From the NCBI RefSeq assembly GCF_947172395.1, contig NC_069097.1:10896142-10960141 (forward strand): a stretch of 64,000 nt of DNA, written 5' to 3'. This document shows, in pieces, positions 1 through 11,708 of the stretch. Position numbers and translations under genes: made by a program. The stretch comes from Bicyclus anynana (taxonomy: Eukaryota > Arthropoda > Insecta > Lepidoptera > Nymphalidae). The notes under the pieces are model-generated. The model searched no databases and was not told where the DNA came from. It saw only the letters and a list, made by a program, of their open reading frames with translations. Numbering within the stretch: the first letter of the stretch is position 1; each line of letters starts with the position of its first letter.

Positions 1-424
1 CTGGCGGAAATAAAAGAAAATATTTTTTTATACTATTTTGTGATTCTTCATTGATTTTTTGATTCATTCTCTTCCAAGAAATGCAACACTAATATGGGTA
101 ATAATGGCGTATTGATAACGATTTCAATGCAGTAGTCGATTTGACGTTTGCTGCCAAATGTCATGTCATAGTTGCTATTCGGGCGCCATCTTGATTTAAC
201 TCAAAAACTTGGGTTTTAATTTTATTTATTTCTTTTCATGTAGTTAGATTTATTCTCTTATTTAGATTAATTCACTTATTAAATTCTTATATTTTTTAAA
301 TTCTAATGATACGGGGTACAAGAGTGGACCTGAAATGGACCATCTCCTTTAATTTTGCCCTCTCTGTTGTAACCGTGAGGACCCATGTGTGATTTTCTTA
401 CTCAATGTAACAGTTCGTCAATAA
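1..424. other. AT-rich spacer, no gene seen
   Basis: No reading frame, repeat family or structured motif was recognised. It abuts a SINE relic on its right. Confidence 0.5.
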
Positions 425-612
425 AAAGTACCGTTTTTTTTATATTTGCCATAATATATTTTAAATATAACCAGTATTCCCGTTTCCCTCTAACTAGTCG
501 AGAAATACTGTATTAGGAGTGGGAAAGACAATAAGCCAACGGGGCGGGTATCGAACCACCACCCCTCGGTGATGAGTCCAACCGATTTATCTTTAGCTAT
601 TGAGGCTCTCAA
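425..612 (-). mobile_element. tRNA-headed SINE relic (family G)
   Basis: On the minus strand the head contains a good RNA polymerase III B box, GGTTCGATACC, near 548-558. The body and tail share a stretch with 12,160-12,400: 'ttgccata..tatatttt..aatatgaccaatattccc..' and then 'ctagt'. A shared body plus a tRNA-like head supports a SINE family. The A box is degenerate. Confidence 0.5.
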
Positions 613-2004
613 TAAAACAGAGTAGAAAATAATATCTATTAGGCAGATATATTCATAAATTTAATTAATGCCTAGGTGGCGAGCACTGTTTTAGTTTAAA
701 GTTGTTTATTTATTAAGCTAAAATTAGAACCTAGATAAAATAAATGCAATTATTATAAAAATTGTATGTAAAGCATTACTAAACTAGGTATCTATCAATC
801 TATCGCCAAACAATTTAGAAAATTGTCATAGTGCATAGGCTCTCAACCTTGTTTTGCCTACTGTCCTTTGAGAGTATATTTCTTTACACAAAACCCCTAA
901 TTTCATATGCTTATTTAAAAATTATAAATGTTCATAGCATCTAACCTACTAACATTATAACGCGACAGTGTGTATGGATGTTTATAATTCTTTGACGCAT
1001 TTGATTTGGCTGAAATTTGGAATGATAGAAATCATACAAGTACATAATAAAATGTTTTGGAAATCTTCTTTTGATAATTATATTATTTTAGTATTCCCTA
1101 CTTTTTTTTTCGCTGGTAAATGCATTTACTCATCCCTGCCAAAGGTGTCACGGAAAGCACCCTCTGGAGGATATGTGGGACTCGCCGGGCTGAGGACCAG
1201 AATAACCACTAAAAGCCAGCGCAGCCCACTGCGTCTTAAATGAAGCAACATCAGATCGAATAAGACATTCCACACTGTCGCTTCAACGTTATACTTATGA
1301 TCTAAAGAAAAGCAACTGAGAGAAGAAAACCAACCAAATCATAAGAAAAATATCGTAACCAAGAAAGAAGAGAAAATGTACTTCATAGGTTAACTAGGTA
1401 GACGAATCTCCTTGCCACCCGTAATATACCTACTTCCTGTGTCACCTTAATTCCTTTAATTTTCTGTGTTCTTGGCTTGCTCCTGAAAATTTCGGACCAC
1501 AAGAGGGCAATATCATACACGTTGAGAACCTATGTCCTAGTGTATCTAATTTGAAGCTTCGATGTACCTACTACAATAATAATCCATGCATTAGCGTGCC
1601 AGCAATTTAGACTTGGCCAAAGATAGTGAAGCACTTTGATGTAATATTGGTGCTCAAATATTATTATCGTCAATTTTATCTAATCGGGACACCCATAAAA
1701 CTTATCGTAGTTACTTAAAGTATTACATGACATGAGTGACACGAATTATTTCTAGTCCAAAATATTTTTCAGCACGCTATGATATCATTTACCGTCATCG
1801 TTTTTATAACAAAAACTATAGGAAAACTATTTATCTTAACATTAATGATGTTCTAAATATGTCGTTTTTAGAATTTTATCAGGTTAGCCGACGTCCCGCG
1901 GTTTTACATTAAATTTCATAAGAATAATATTCTATAACAAAAAGAGACCACTGTTGAAACTTTATAATGAGGAGCATGGGCTGACAAAATATTTTCATCC
2001 TCCA
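613..2004. other. AT-rich spacer
   Basis: Mostly unremarkable AT-rich DNA. A more GC-rich patch at about 1130-1255 ('gccgggctgaggaccag') gives a short open frame of 91 codons starting at 968. It matches nothing I recognise, and I treat it as chance or an old repeat fragment. Confidence 0.4.
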
Positions 2005-2299
2005 TATTCGTTATCAACCTATATTCGGCTCACTGCTGAGCTCGAGTCTCCTCTCTGAGAGGGGTTAGGCCAATAGTCCACCACAGATTGGCAGACTTCA
2101 CACACGCAGAGAATTAAGAAAAATATTTGGCATGCAGATTTCCTCACGATGTTTTCCTTCACCGTTTGAGACACGTAATATTTAATTTCTTAAAATACAC
2201 ACAACTGAAAAGTTGGAGGTGCATGCTCCGGACCGGATTTGAACCCACACTCTTCTGAATCGAAAGAAGAGGTCATATCCACTGGGCTATCACGCATCC
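2005..2299 (-). mobile_element. tRNA-derived SINE, family A, near full length
   Basis: Read on the minus strand it has a tRNA-like head with A box (TAGCCCAGTGG) and a mutated B box (GGTTCAAATCC). The body follows ('cacgtgtctcaaacggtgaagg', 'gaagtctgccaat', 'gagaggagactcgagctcagcag') and ends 'gaatataggttgataacg'. At least ten other copies lie in this window. SINEs of this type are transcribed by RNA polymerase III and mobilised by a partner LINE. Confidence 0.85.
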
Positions 2300-2319
2300 A
2301 TATTACGAGTACCTAAATA

Positions 2320-2626
2320 TATATAACTCTAAGGTGTCCGACTGACTGACTGACTAACATAGTGATCTATCAACGCACAGCCCAAACCACTGGACGGATC
2401 GGGCTGAAATTTGGCATGCAGGTAGATGTTATAACGTAGACATCCGCTAAGAAAGAATTTTGATCAAGAAGAGGATAAAATATGGGATGAAACTTTGTCA
2501 AATTTGCGGCGTTTTGGCTGAAATTTGGAATGAAAATAAATTTTACTCTGGATTAACACATTACTTTTCATCCCGGAAAAATCCAAGGTTCCCGCGGGAT
2601 TTGTGAAAAACTGAATTCCACGCTAG
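2320..2626 (+). mobile_element. Helitron-like element, family D (chimeric)
   Basis: Ends in 'ccacgCTAG' followed by T, the Helitron-type 3' terminus. It carries the family D core ('tttggctgaaatttggaatga', 'cttttcatcccggaaaaatcc', 'cgcgggatttgtgaaaaactg'). The 5' half (2335-2480, with GACT repeats and 'gatcgggctgaaatttggcat') belongs to a different subfamily, so this copy looks recombined or stacked. The 5' end is uncertain. Confidence 0.6.
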
Positions 2627-3429
2627 TAATGAAATATTATGTCCTATTAATGCAGGTTCTCTTTCTATTGTAGTTGTGAATGTCAAATTGTTTTATAGAT
2701 ATTATGACAGGCGGAAAACACACAATGGATAAGATAGTAAAATTTTGCATGTTTTGCTTGAATAAATCAATCAAATCAACTTGTAATATCTATTTATAGT
2801 TATCGTAAATGGCTCTTTCAATGATTTAAAATCCGTTCAGTACTCTGAGATTAGCGTTTAGACAGACAGACAGATTAGATTAAGGCTAGTGAATAGAGTC
2901 GCGGCGGGCTTGATAATGCTCTGATAAAGTTATTGACATTTTATATACTCAGAGGAACAATTATCCGCCGACTTTAATGTACTTACGTCATACTACTGTT
3001 TACTGTTGAACGTTGTGCTGCCATGTAAAGGTATACGAGTACTACAAGTATTGTTAAATTACTATTGTTAAATTGTAAACACCAGAATGATACAATCTTC
3101 ATTTCAAATTGTTGATACGTGTTAAGGGTAATTAAGGGTCATTAGAGACAGACAGACTGAGAACAAAGTGATCTTTTGATCTACTGAACTGTACGGATTA
3201 TGTTTTTCCTTTTGAGGTTCGAAATCCTAAAAAACGGGTGATTGAAAAAGCGATTTCAGGAAGACTGGTTACGATCATAACTACCACAAAAAATCTTTGA
3301 TTAAAGCATTAAAGTCGAGCTGTTTTGAAGGAGTGCGGCAGGAGATTTTAATAAATTATGGAAGATTAAAATAGAATGTCTCGTATACGTAATGAAATTA
3401 TACATGTATAGACGAGCAAGATATTTAGA
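2627..3429. other. AT-rich spacer
   Basis: No gene seen. It contains short CAGA-type simple runs near 2860 and 3148 ('gacagacagaca'). Confidence 0.4.
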
Positions 3430-3660
3430 GCATTTGCACAGATTTGTACTCGTAGGTAGTACTTGGACATGCATGGAATGAAATGCCTTATTTCCTCGGT
3501 TCTTGCATGCACTGTAAAGGTCTGGAATGCTTCGCCGTCTCTCTACGTAAAAAGCTTCAATAGCTCTCCCATTGAAGAACATTACTTGAATCAGAGGGTT
3601 CTTGGATTTAATTTCCATCTATTAGACTATTTTTCCAATGAATTTTCATCTGAATGTATA
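3430..3660 (+). pseudogene. possible LINE ORF2 C-terminal fragment
   Basis: A short open stretch (from about 3463) encodes 'TVKVWNASPSLYVKSF', which resembles the conserved 'vkxWNsLP..ir.s.s...Fk' end of Jockey/CR1-like LINE ORF2 proteins. Nothing upstream supports the rest of the enzyme, so this is a weak call. Confidence 0.3.
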
Positions 3661-3682
3661 TTTGCATAACATTTATTCAGTA

Positions 3683-3832
3683 CTAGCTGACGCCACGTGG
3701 TTCCCATTCTCGTAAGAATACTGGGATAATCTATAGCCTATATAGTCTTCCTCTATAAATGGGCTATCTAATACTGAAAGAATTTTTCAAATCAGACCAG
3801 TAGTTTCTGAGATTAACGCGTAAAAACAAAAA
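3683..3832 (-). mobile_element. Helitron-like element, family C, 5'-truncated
   Basis: Begins CTAG (the 3' terminus of the minus-strand element) and continues with the family C core ('gctgacgcc', 'ataatctatagcc', 'aatgggctatctaa', 'gaatttttcaaatc'). It stops before the usual 'ctttataatattagtataga' end. Confidence 0.7.
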
Positions 3833-4543
3833 GTTGTAATTTTTTAATGTTCATAAATAGTTCATTATCGTCCTACTAGATTTAAAATATATTTTTCATA
3901 TTTTTTTGAGACGTGATTACATGAAAATTTTAGTTTTTAAATATATTTTTTGTCCATACGAGCCAAAACGCCTGTCGGCCATGATGGTCTATATTTCAAC
4001 TGTTTCATGACGTGACTATAACAAATCCCTTACAAATGAAGCGTTTGGCAAAAATAATAGATAACAATTAGTTTGACCTTTAATACATCCAGTGTGTTAG
4101 TGACGTCACAAAATGGACGATAGCGTAATTGAGGTTTGGAAAATTTAAAAAAATACGTGATATTTCAATTAAGTTTTATAAGAAATCCTGAACTTTTATT
4201 AATTGATATCGATATATTTTGGACCCTTATATGGAATAAGGGTCCATACTACACGAAATTAATATTGTTTATATTAAATTTGATATGAGTCAACTACCCT
4301 ATTGTCCAAATGAAAATTCTGTTTCAAACATTATCTAAACAGTAATCAGACGGCGTACTCATTATATTCCGTTTCAAAATTGTATTTTATTTGTTTAACA
4401 TAATTAACTAAATTAGCATTGTTGTCCTGAAACTATTTCATTTACCAAATTCCATGTTAACAAGCCGTGTTTGTAAGCTAATTGGGAATATTTTGCTGGA
4501 GTTCTTTTGTTGAGTCTTCATCATGAGCCTTTTTTAACGACTC
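3833..4543. other. AT-rich spacer
   Basis: No gene or repeat was recognised. A short imperfect palindrome 'ggacccttatatggaataagggtcc' lies at 4221-4245. Confidence 0.4.
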
Positions 4544-4795
4544 ACTACAGGACAAGACTTTAAAGAAGAGGGGATATGAACTAAGGAGCTTAGACCCACC
4601 GCGCTGTTCCAATACAGGTTGGAGGGCTAAGGGAAACAATAATGTTGTATTAAGTGTTAATGATAATGACCAGGACCGACCACGGTGATGTAACATCACG
4701 ATACTCCCATTCGGGCTGAGAATTTATAGAAGAAAGCTATAACTCAATCCAAGATTCGAACCTAGAACATTTAGATCCGAAGCCACATGTGTCGC
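4544..4795 (-). mobile_element. SINE-like repeat, family I
   Basis: The minus strand carries 'ggttcgaatcttgg' (a B-box-like motif near 4750-4763) followed by a body ending 'ttggaacagcgcggtgggtctaagctcc'. The same end occurs at 13,118-13,310 and, inverted, at 33,484-33,545. Confidence 0.5.
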
Positions 4796-5045
4796 TGCAG
4801 CGGCCTGCATATAAATATCAATGATATGCCAGACGGCGCGCTCCGGCGCCGCACTGCAAGCACATTTTCTGCCTCGGGGAAGCACTGCAAGCACACTTTC
4901 TGCCACGGCGAAGCACTGCAAGCACACTTTCTGCCTCGGCGACGTACTGCGGCGCCGCACACCGATATGTACAGCGATGCGGCAAAATGTCTCCGGCGCG
5001 GCGCCGCACTACACCGTGTGGTTTCACTCTTAGAGGCTCCGTTCA
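4796..5045. repeat. GC-rich block with 31-bp tandem repeat
   Basis: A GC-rich island in AT-rich DNA. Three tandem 31-bp units start at 4851, 4882 and 4913 (core 'gcactgcaagcacactttct'). They are flanked by repeated 'ggcgccgcac' palindromic motifs at about 4844, 4951 and 5000. Several overlapping short open frames exist on both strands, as expected when a repeat period is not a multiple of three. No protein is indicated. Confidence 0.75.
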
Positions 5046-6404
5046 CGTAACCCAATGTAGCCCAGTAGGTAGGGCTATGAAATATTTGAACTCTTCAAAA
5101 AATTCTTAGAAGCAGCCTGGAGTTGCTGTTGAAATATTCGATTATATAGACGTTTAATAAGTTAATGAGTGGGTGGTACGAATTTAATTCATCAAGTTCC
5201 AAGTTCGATCTTAAATTATGTCAAACACAAACAGTACTTGGTACATAAATATAAACCAGTTTAGACCGTGTCTCAATAAACCGATTATTCTTGTAAGCCT
5301 CGTCTGCGCTAAGCTAAGCATAAGTACCCTCAATCATGTCTAAATTTAGTTGAGTTCGTGAATTTCGTGTCTACATTTTAGCAAGCTAGATTATAGTAAT
5401 AGACTAAGAGCCCGTGGACCCCAGACTTTTATAAAAGCTGAAAGTTTGTCAGCTCATGCTCCTACTATTCTCGTAAGTAAGTACGGTAACCATTTAAGGA
5501 GTTTGGACCGTGGTGGCAAAAAAAAATACAATTACAAAGAAAATAATATATCGGAGAAAGACTGAATCAAGGAGGAGAGAGAGAGAGGAGAGATACTCAA
5601 TCTCACGCCTTGATATCGGGAATACTAACTCCTTCGAGCCGAATACCGGAATTTCGTATCCTATGTACTGATATCGTATACTGTGCACTATTATCGTGGT
5701 AGGTATGTTTCGACTAGGTTCTACACTTTACATCAGGGATGGCAAATACACATAGTAACACTATTAATCATCACCGAAATAATCACTTGACTGACTTCTA
5801 CTGGTCTACCCTCTCATTACACTATTGATCAAGTATAGCGCTCATTTATTTGGTAGCTAAACGTTAAAAATAGCAGAATGCATGTGTTCTGTATTTTGTT
5901 TTTCTGTTTTAAGGGCTTATTGAAATATTTAGAAAACAATAGAATATATAAATAAATTAAACGGCCATAAAACACTCAGCTGTTTTATAATATGCCTGAT
6001 AGCGTTTGTCCAGCCAAGAGCGTAGTTCTTATTGCCTATTGATTAATCATTTGTATGTTTGATTTGCGGTCGACAGAGACTGATTACGATCGTAATTTGT
6101 TTGGTTTGCGCAATAACAGTTCAGTAATTACTGTAAACCCGAGGGTTAATTGTGCAATGTAGTCGCAATTTATAAAGCTTCCGTTTTGACAGTTGAAATC
6201 ATTCGCCGGTTTGTACAAAGCTTCAATAGCTTCTATTAATAAACATGGATTAAGAATTATTAAATCTCAACTTTCTTTCTATTTATTTAAAATATTAAAG
6301 ATTTGTAATACTGATAAGATGTTGTTAGGTTAGCTAATTACGTAATAACTTGTAACAGAAGATCCCATAATTACGGAAGGAATAAAGTAATCGCCTGGGT
6401 ATTA
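5046..6404. other. AT-rich spacer
   Basis: No gene was recognised. It contains a purine-rich run 'ggaggagagagagagaggagag' at about 5571-5592. Confidence 0.4.
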
Positions 6405-6926
6405 CATGGATCTTACAACTTTTTATGGTAGAATATGTGATTGCGAAAATTGCTACATTCTACAAGTGTTGTTTTTATGACATTGTATGTTTTAGGAAAC
6501 ACAGACTCAGGAAGGGCATTCCACATCTTAGCAGTTCTCATTAGAAACTTAGTTGACTGGACGTCGACAACAAATTTTCAAGGCGTCTCGCTGTTCTGTG
6601 GTAAAATGGGGAATAAAACTAGATTTTAAAGTTCCTGTGCACTCTCCAAAGTATATCCGGTAACATACCAATAAACAGGCGACGTTGCCTCGGTGTAACT
6701 TTCCAGTTTCACTCAAGATAACATAAAAAAAAACAATTCGGTCAAATGATGCAAACAAGCCGAGCAAATATCGTATATTTTCAAAAGTCCCCAAATAGCA
6801 TGAATGGCGTATTTCTCTTTTGATGAGTTTCCGTCGTAATATACGAACGACTGTAGGCGAATAATGATGATGATGTAGGCGAATAATCAGTGTCGCTTTC
6901 AGACTCAGTATTATTGTTGTACACAT
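6405..6926 (-). pseudogene. LINE ORF2 C-terminal relic (Jockey/R1/CR1 type)
   Basis: The minus strand first encodes 'YRIYFGECTGTL' and continues to 'TTEQRDALK'. After a one-base frame change near 6575 it continues as 'FVVDVQSTKFLMRTAKMW' and 'NALPESVFPKTYNV'. This follows the order of the C-terminal region after the reverse transcriptase in many insect LINEs ('..fyRiYhGeC..' then '..F..RTAk.WNsLPesVFP..Yn'). No RT catalytic motif is present. It is a 5'-truncated, frameshifted, non-functional copy. Confidence 0.7.
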
Positions 6927-7067
6927 AATATTGTCGCGAAATTACCATTCATGTTTGTCAATAGTGCTAACATTCAAACAACGACATTTATATCGTGAAG
7001 GTTAATAGACAAATTTCAAAAAATAGCAACGCAATCGGAAATAACAATCACGATATTTTTTACTAGA
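6927..7067. other. spacer
   Basis: Short AT-rich spacer between the LINE relic and a Helitron-like element. Confidence 0.4.
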
Positions 7068-7270
7068 CTAGCTGACGCCGCGCGGTTTCACCCGCGTGGT
7101 TCTCGTTCCCGTAGAAATACGGGGATAATATATAGCCTATAGCCTTCCTCGATAAATGGGCTATCTAACGCTGAAATAATTTTTCAAATCGGACCTGTAG
7201 TTCCTGAGATTAGCGCGTTCAATCAAACAAACAAACACACAAACTATTCAGCTATACATATTAGTATAGA
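7068..7270 (-). mobile_element. Helitron-like element, family C, full length
   Basis: On the minus strand it starts TC (7270-7269) after A and ends CTAG (7071-7068) before T. This A|TC...CTAG|T pattern is the Helitron insertion signature, with no target duplication. The GC-rich 3' end ('acgcgggtgaaaccgcgcgg') could form the usual terminal hairpin. It encodes no protein, so it would depend on a Rep/helicase from an autonomous Helitron. Confidence 0.8.
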
Positions 7271-7928
7271 TATAGGGCAAATCAAAACCATCAAAACTGA
7301 GGCGAACAAATGTCTTAACTTCATTCAGTCGATTATTAAACAACGATAATTTAAAACACATAATATGCACAATTTTGTATTTACTTTGATATCATCAGTT
7401 TTTACTTTCTCAGCTCAGTGTAGTCGCTAAAGGTCGACTTCTACGGTGATTTTGTAAGCACGTAATATATCTATATTATAAAATAATCATTGGCTATCTC
7501 TTTCATTACAGATATCAGATTTTTAATAACCAGTTCCGACCGCCGGATATCCAAGGCCGGTCATTAATTACACAAGCAGTCGCTAATTGTGATCGCGTAA
7601 CTTTTCATTTGGGCCCGTCCGCTAATGGCATACTACGTGTTTATCTCTGCTATGATATATCGCCGTCATATTATATTTCCAAAGGCAATTTTCAGGGCGA
7701 CACAACAGCCAACAACCTTCGTTATTCAGTAGTATTTTCTCGTAGGTAATAACTCTAATATTACGAAAGAGAATAATTGTCAAATAAAATAACTTAATGA
7801 AAATTAAGTCCAAAATATATAACTACCTATGAATCTAGTAAACAACAAAATACTCCTATATCTTCCATTGAAAATAATTGTTATTCGCAAACTAAGTATT
7901 CAATATTTATACCGTCTAATAATTAATA
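7271..7928. other. spacer with fragment of MITE family H
   Basis: 7441-7485 ('ggtgattttgtaagcacgt', 'aatatatctatattataaaa') matches one end of the inverted-repeat element at 52,891-53,301. The rest is unremarkable. Confidence 0.4.
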
Positions 7929-8415
7929 AAACTCCGCGACATCTTTTCGTCCAAAATTCCTCAGTGCCTGAAGACGAAAGTCTTCGAACAGTGCGTGTTG
8001 CAAGTGATGACTTACGGATCCGAGACTTGGTCCCTAAGTGTGCCCTCATAAAAAGGCTTAAGGTCACTTAGCGGGCGATGGAGCGAGCTATGTTTGGGGT
8101 TTCTCTGCGTGATCGAATCAGAAATGAGGAGATCCGTAAAAGACCCAAAGTCACTGATATAGCTCAGCAAGTCGCGAAGCTGAAGTGGCTATGGGCAGGT
8201 CACATAGTTCGAAGAGTCGATGGACATTGGAATCCCAAGGTGCTGGAATGGCGACCTCGCGTGGAAAGCGCAGTGTTGGTCGAATCCCCACTAGGTGGAC
8301 CGAGGATATCAAGCGGGTTGCAGGGAGCTGCTGGATCCTCGCGGCTCAAGAACGTTTTGTTTGAAAGTCTATGGAAGAGGCCTATATCCAGCACTGGACG
8401 TCCATCGGCTGTTAA
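7929..8415 (+). pseudogene. LINE ORF2 3' end (family F, RTE-like)
   Basis: Decayed coding sequence for the C-terminus of a Lepidoptera endonuclease-reverse transcriptase type LINE. Residues such as 'MERAMFGVSLRDRIRNEEIR', 'VTDIAQQVAKLKW' and 'GHIVRR..G.W..KVLEWRPR' are readable across short frame changes. It ends 'tggacgtccatcggctg', as do the copies at 14,765, 42,081 (minus), 43,786 and 57,471 (minus). A 121-codon open frame at 8078-8443 covers most of it. The RT domain is absent, so this is a 5'-truncated insertion. Confidence 0.8.
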
Positions 8416-8496
8416 TGATAAATTAATAAACAACTTGCAGTAATATATTTAAAAGATACTCCTAATCTATAAAAACTTATTAAGTGACTTATGTAA

Positions 8497-8564
8497 AGAT
8501 GCTATCCTAACTTACACTTTTCCTCCTGTATTAATTATAAAGATTTAAGGATCACTAATTTTCT
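8497..8564 (+). repeat. left half of a split duplicated segment
   Basis: Matches 9803-9883 ('tgtattaattgtaaagattt', 'aaggatca.taattttcttt'). The continuation of the copy lies at 9252-9300, beyond a 687-bp SINE block. See the finding on the split duplicate. Confidence 0.75.
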
Positions 8565-9251
8565 TTCCGTGATAGCCCAGTGGATATGACCCCTGCCTCC
8601 GATTCCGGAGGGTGTGGAATGGAACGACCAACATATCAGCCATGCAAAAGTATGCATAGCATATGCATCATCGTTACCAACCTATATTCGGCTCATTGCT
8701 GAGCTCGAATCTCCTCTCAGAATAAGAGGAGTTAGGCCAATGGTCCACCATGCTGGCCCAATGCGGATTGGCAGACCACACACACAGAAAATTGAGAAAA
8801 TTAGCAGGTATGCAGGTTTCCTCAACAACTTGGAAGTGCATGATCCGGACCGGATTCAAACCTACACCCTCCGGAATCGAAAGCAGAGGTCATATCCACT
8901 TTGCTATCACGGCTCTTATAGCATATGCATAGTGTTGCCTAATCGCATCTCCCTTTTGTTTCTTCCCACATATAAGACGCGCTAATAAATTTCGGTTTCG
9001 AATCCGGTCCGGGGCATGCACCTCCAACTTTTCAGTTGTGTGCATTTTAAGAAATTAAATATCACGTGTCTCAATCGGTGAAGGAAAACATCGTGGGGAA
9101 ACCTGCATACCAGAGAATTATCTTAATTCTCTGCGTGTGTGAAGTCTGCCAATCCGCATTGGGCCAGCGTGGTGGACTATTGGCCTAACCCCTCTCATTC
9201 TGAGAGGAGACTCGAGCTCAGCAGTGAGCTGAATATGGGTTGATGACGACG
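8565..9251 (+). mobile_element. nested SINE A insertion block
   Basis: A plus-strand family A SINE occupies the ends (8565-8617, head; 8996-9251, rest), flanked by the 8-bp direct repeat AATTTTCT (8557-8564 and 9252-9259). Its head is interrupted after 'ggagggtgtgg' by about 380 bp that itself contains a second, minus-strand SINE A. The 3' part resumes at 'ttcgaatccggtccggggc'. This is two generations of insertion within one family. Confidence 0.75.
8669..8917 (-). mobile_element. SINE A nested inside another SINE A
   Basis: A minus-strand copy bounded by a perfect 13-bp target duplication, ATAGCATATGCAT (8656-8668 and 8918-8930), typical of LINE-driven insertion. It lacks part of the body ('cacgtgtctcaaacggtg' is deleted). 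The tRNA-like head at the right end retains 'ggattcaaacc', a mutated B box. Confidence 0.85.
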
Positions 9252-9300
9252 AATTTTCTACGGTAGTTTTGTCACCAAGTTTCGACTTATAAATTGAGTA
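9252..9300 (+). repeat. right half of a split duplicated segment
   Basis: 'acggtagttttgtcaccaag' and 'tttcgacttataaattgag' match 9894-9950. Confidence 0.7.
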
Positions 9301-11167
9301 CTTCAACAAAGCAATGTAATAGTACCAAACTTTATTACAAACGGAGTGAGAAATTCTGAGAAATTGAAGAGTGAATCCTTCTTACTAATCCTTTGACGTG
9401 TTTAATAAATCCCAAGTGACATCAGCTGAAGATGAGTCCCTTTGAAGTTATAAATCTATTAAACTTGAATGAAGCCAATTAGTGTTAGTTTTAAATTAAC
9501 AGGTTTTGAAGTATTCTTCGGTGCTTGAGACTGATTTGTGTAATACAAAGTTAGAAGATTTCCATACGTACTACCTATATACTGGAGGAGTTTAATACAG
9601 ACTGTAGGAGCTTGAAAATTTTTAGTTAATAGATAATAATGAATTTCAGTACACTCAGAAAAATAAGCTACTTAAATGAGATACTTACGTAAGGAGCTTG
9701 CACATTACTATTTACTACAGGTGCAGCATACGTACAACTGGTGCCGTATACTTAGTGATGATGCAGCTTACTGTGAAGTATAAAAGCAACACCATGTTAC
9801 TTAAGAAGCTTGTATCCTAACGTACGCTATTCCTTCTGTATTAATTGTAAAGATTTAAGGATCAATAATTTTCTTTCTGTGCCGTCATTACGCACGGTAG
9901 TTTTGTCTCCAAGTTTCGACCTATAAATTGAGCACTACTTACAACATAGTGCCGGCTTTAAGCGTAATAGTGTCTGGTTTACTACGTATTTTAAGTATGG
10001 CGCACTAGGTTTTTTTTTTCAGTGTACAAAGCTTTTATACTGTATATAATTAATATACAATTGAAATGGAAATAATGTGACAATTACAACGATGTAGATA
10101 GGTACTATGTACATTCAGTAGTAGCTATTATGATAATGAAAACAATGTATGGCGTGCGTCCCCACATTAATACAACTATTTTATGCATCACCTGACTGAC
10201 CTACGAATAAATTACTATGCAAATTTTTAACTGCATACTGACACGTTTTTAAAATGTTATCGTACAAATATACAAACAAAACTACACAAACATACATATT
10301 TAGTTATTTTACTATATTATTTTTTACGCTCATAGATTAATAATAATTAAACTTCAATAATTAATTTATAAAAAAGTTGCATAAATGGCAAAGATTTTCA
10401 ACAACAACCGTTTAGTTAATCGGCTGTTTATAGACTCGTGATAAATTCATAAAAATAGAGCAATTGTTTTTTTTAATTCTTACATTACATTATTTAAATA
10501 ATTAATGAATTAATAAGAGTATGAAAATGTTCAACATCTTGGTTTTAACCTCTGGTGTCTATAATAAAAGACCGAAATTCGGTGCAAACGTTTCTTAATC
10601 TTCCATTCCTTTGAATATTGAGTGCTAAAATTAATATTTTAACTTATCTCAATATCTTTAATTAAAGACTTCGCTTTAATCGCAACGATTGAATATTCCT
10701 GAACTGAATAATTATTTTGCTCCGTCACCTGCAGATCATAAGGAAGTTCGTTTGATCTTATTCGGGATCATTTGATTCGCTATAGCTGCTCTGTCTTGAG
10801 TTCCTTCATGATAATACTCATCACTTCATAGCAAAAGAAAAAAAGGTAAATCTACAAAGAGATAATTTATTCGATTATTCGCTTTATTTTTTATTAGTTT
10901 GACTTTCGTTAAAAAGATAAAATGTATTTTATAGTAGGTACCTAACCTATCTAACTACCTATAAAATTACTAGCCGATCCGGCAAATAGATGTTGGCCGA
11001 TTCTAATATACAAAATATCATAAAAATAAAAATTCACTCAATATAAACGGTTTTTAACGGTTTAAGGACGGTCTAAGGGTGGATGAAGTCTTAAGAGTCC
11101 GCTTGTAAAATATATGATTAAATAACTGAATGTTTAGTTCTTCGTACGTTCTTATTTATTTATATAA
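9301..11167. other. AT-rich spacer containing the unsplit duplicate (9803-9950)
   Basis: 9803-9950 is a copy of 8497-8564 plus 9252-9300 without the SINE block. Near 10,970 the sequence 'actagccgatccggca' looks like a degenerate Helitron 3' end. No gene was seen. Confidence 0.45.
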
Positions 11168-11708
11168 TCTATACTTATAATAAAACTGGTCAAATTCTAT
11201 ACAATAATTTGCAATTTGAGATTTTACTTATACCATTTGTAACACCAAACGTTACCGTGGCATAACGGACGCCAACGCCATCTACGAATTCTGTACATTT
11301 TGTACATTCTGTACATTGAAGATATTTTGCAGCTAAAAATATTTTTTTTCGATTTTTTGTCTGTCTGTCTGTCCGTGTTTTTTTTGTTATTCGGACATCA
11401 CGCTGAAACTACTGAATGAATTCAAATGAAACTTGGCACAGTTTAAGACCATAGTACGGAGAAAGTTATAGAATACTTTTTATTGCGAAAATAAAATAAG
11501 AAGTGGGTGAAATAGGGGTTGAAAGTTTGTATGGAAAGTCCTTAATTTTTAGAGTTATAGTTTTAAAAATTTGTTCATAAATCATTGAAAAAAATACAAA
11601 ATATAATGGGATTCTAAAATTTTTAAACTTAAAAAATCTAAAGTGGTGAAAAAGGGCTTATAAGTTTACATTGATTTCCACGCGGACGAAGTCGCGGATG
11701 TCCGCTAG
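11168..11708 (+). mobile_element. Helitron-like element, family D, long copy
   Basis: A|TC start at 11,167/11,168 ('tctatacttataataaaact') and CTAG|T end at 11,705-11,708. It has the 3' hairpin sequence 'gcggacgaagtcgcggatgt' and a 'gtctgtctgtctgtccgtg' simple run inside. It is 541 bp and non-coding. Confidence 0.75.

Noticed and set aside
4724..5055. Cluster of Cys-rich short frames that look like zinc-binding peptides
   Set aside because: The cysteines come from translating the 31-bp tandem repeat ('gcactgcaagcac') in several frames on both strands, so this is not a protein family.
8078..8443. 121-codon frame as a host gene
   Set aside because: It is the C-terminus of a LINE ORF2 (family F), repeated four more times in the window.
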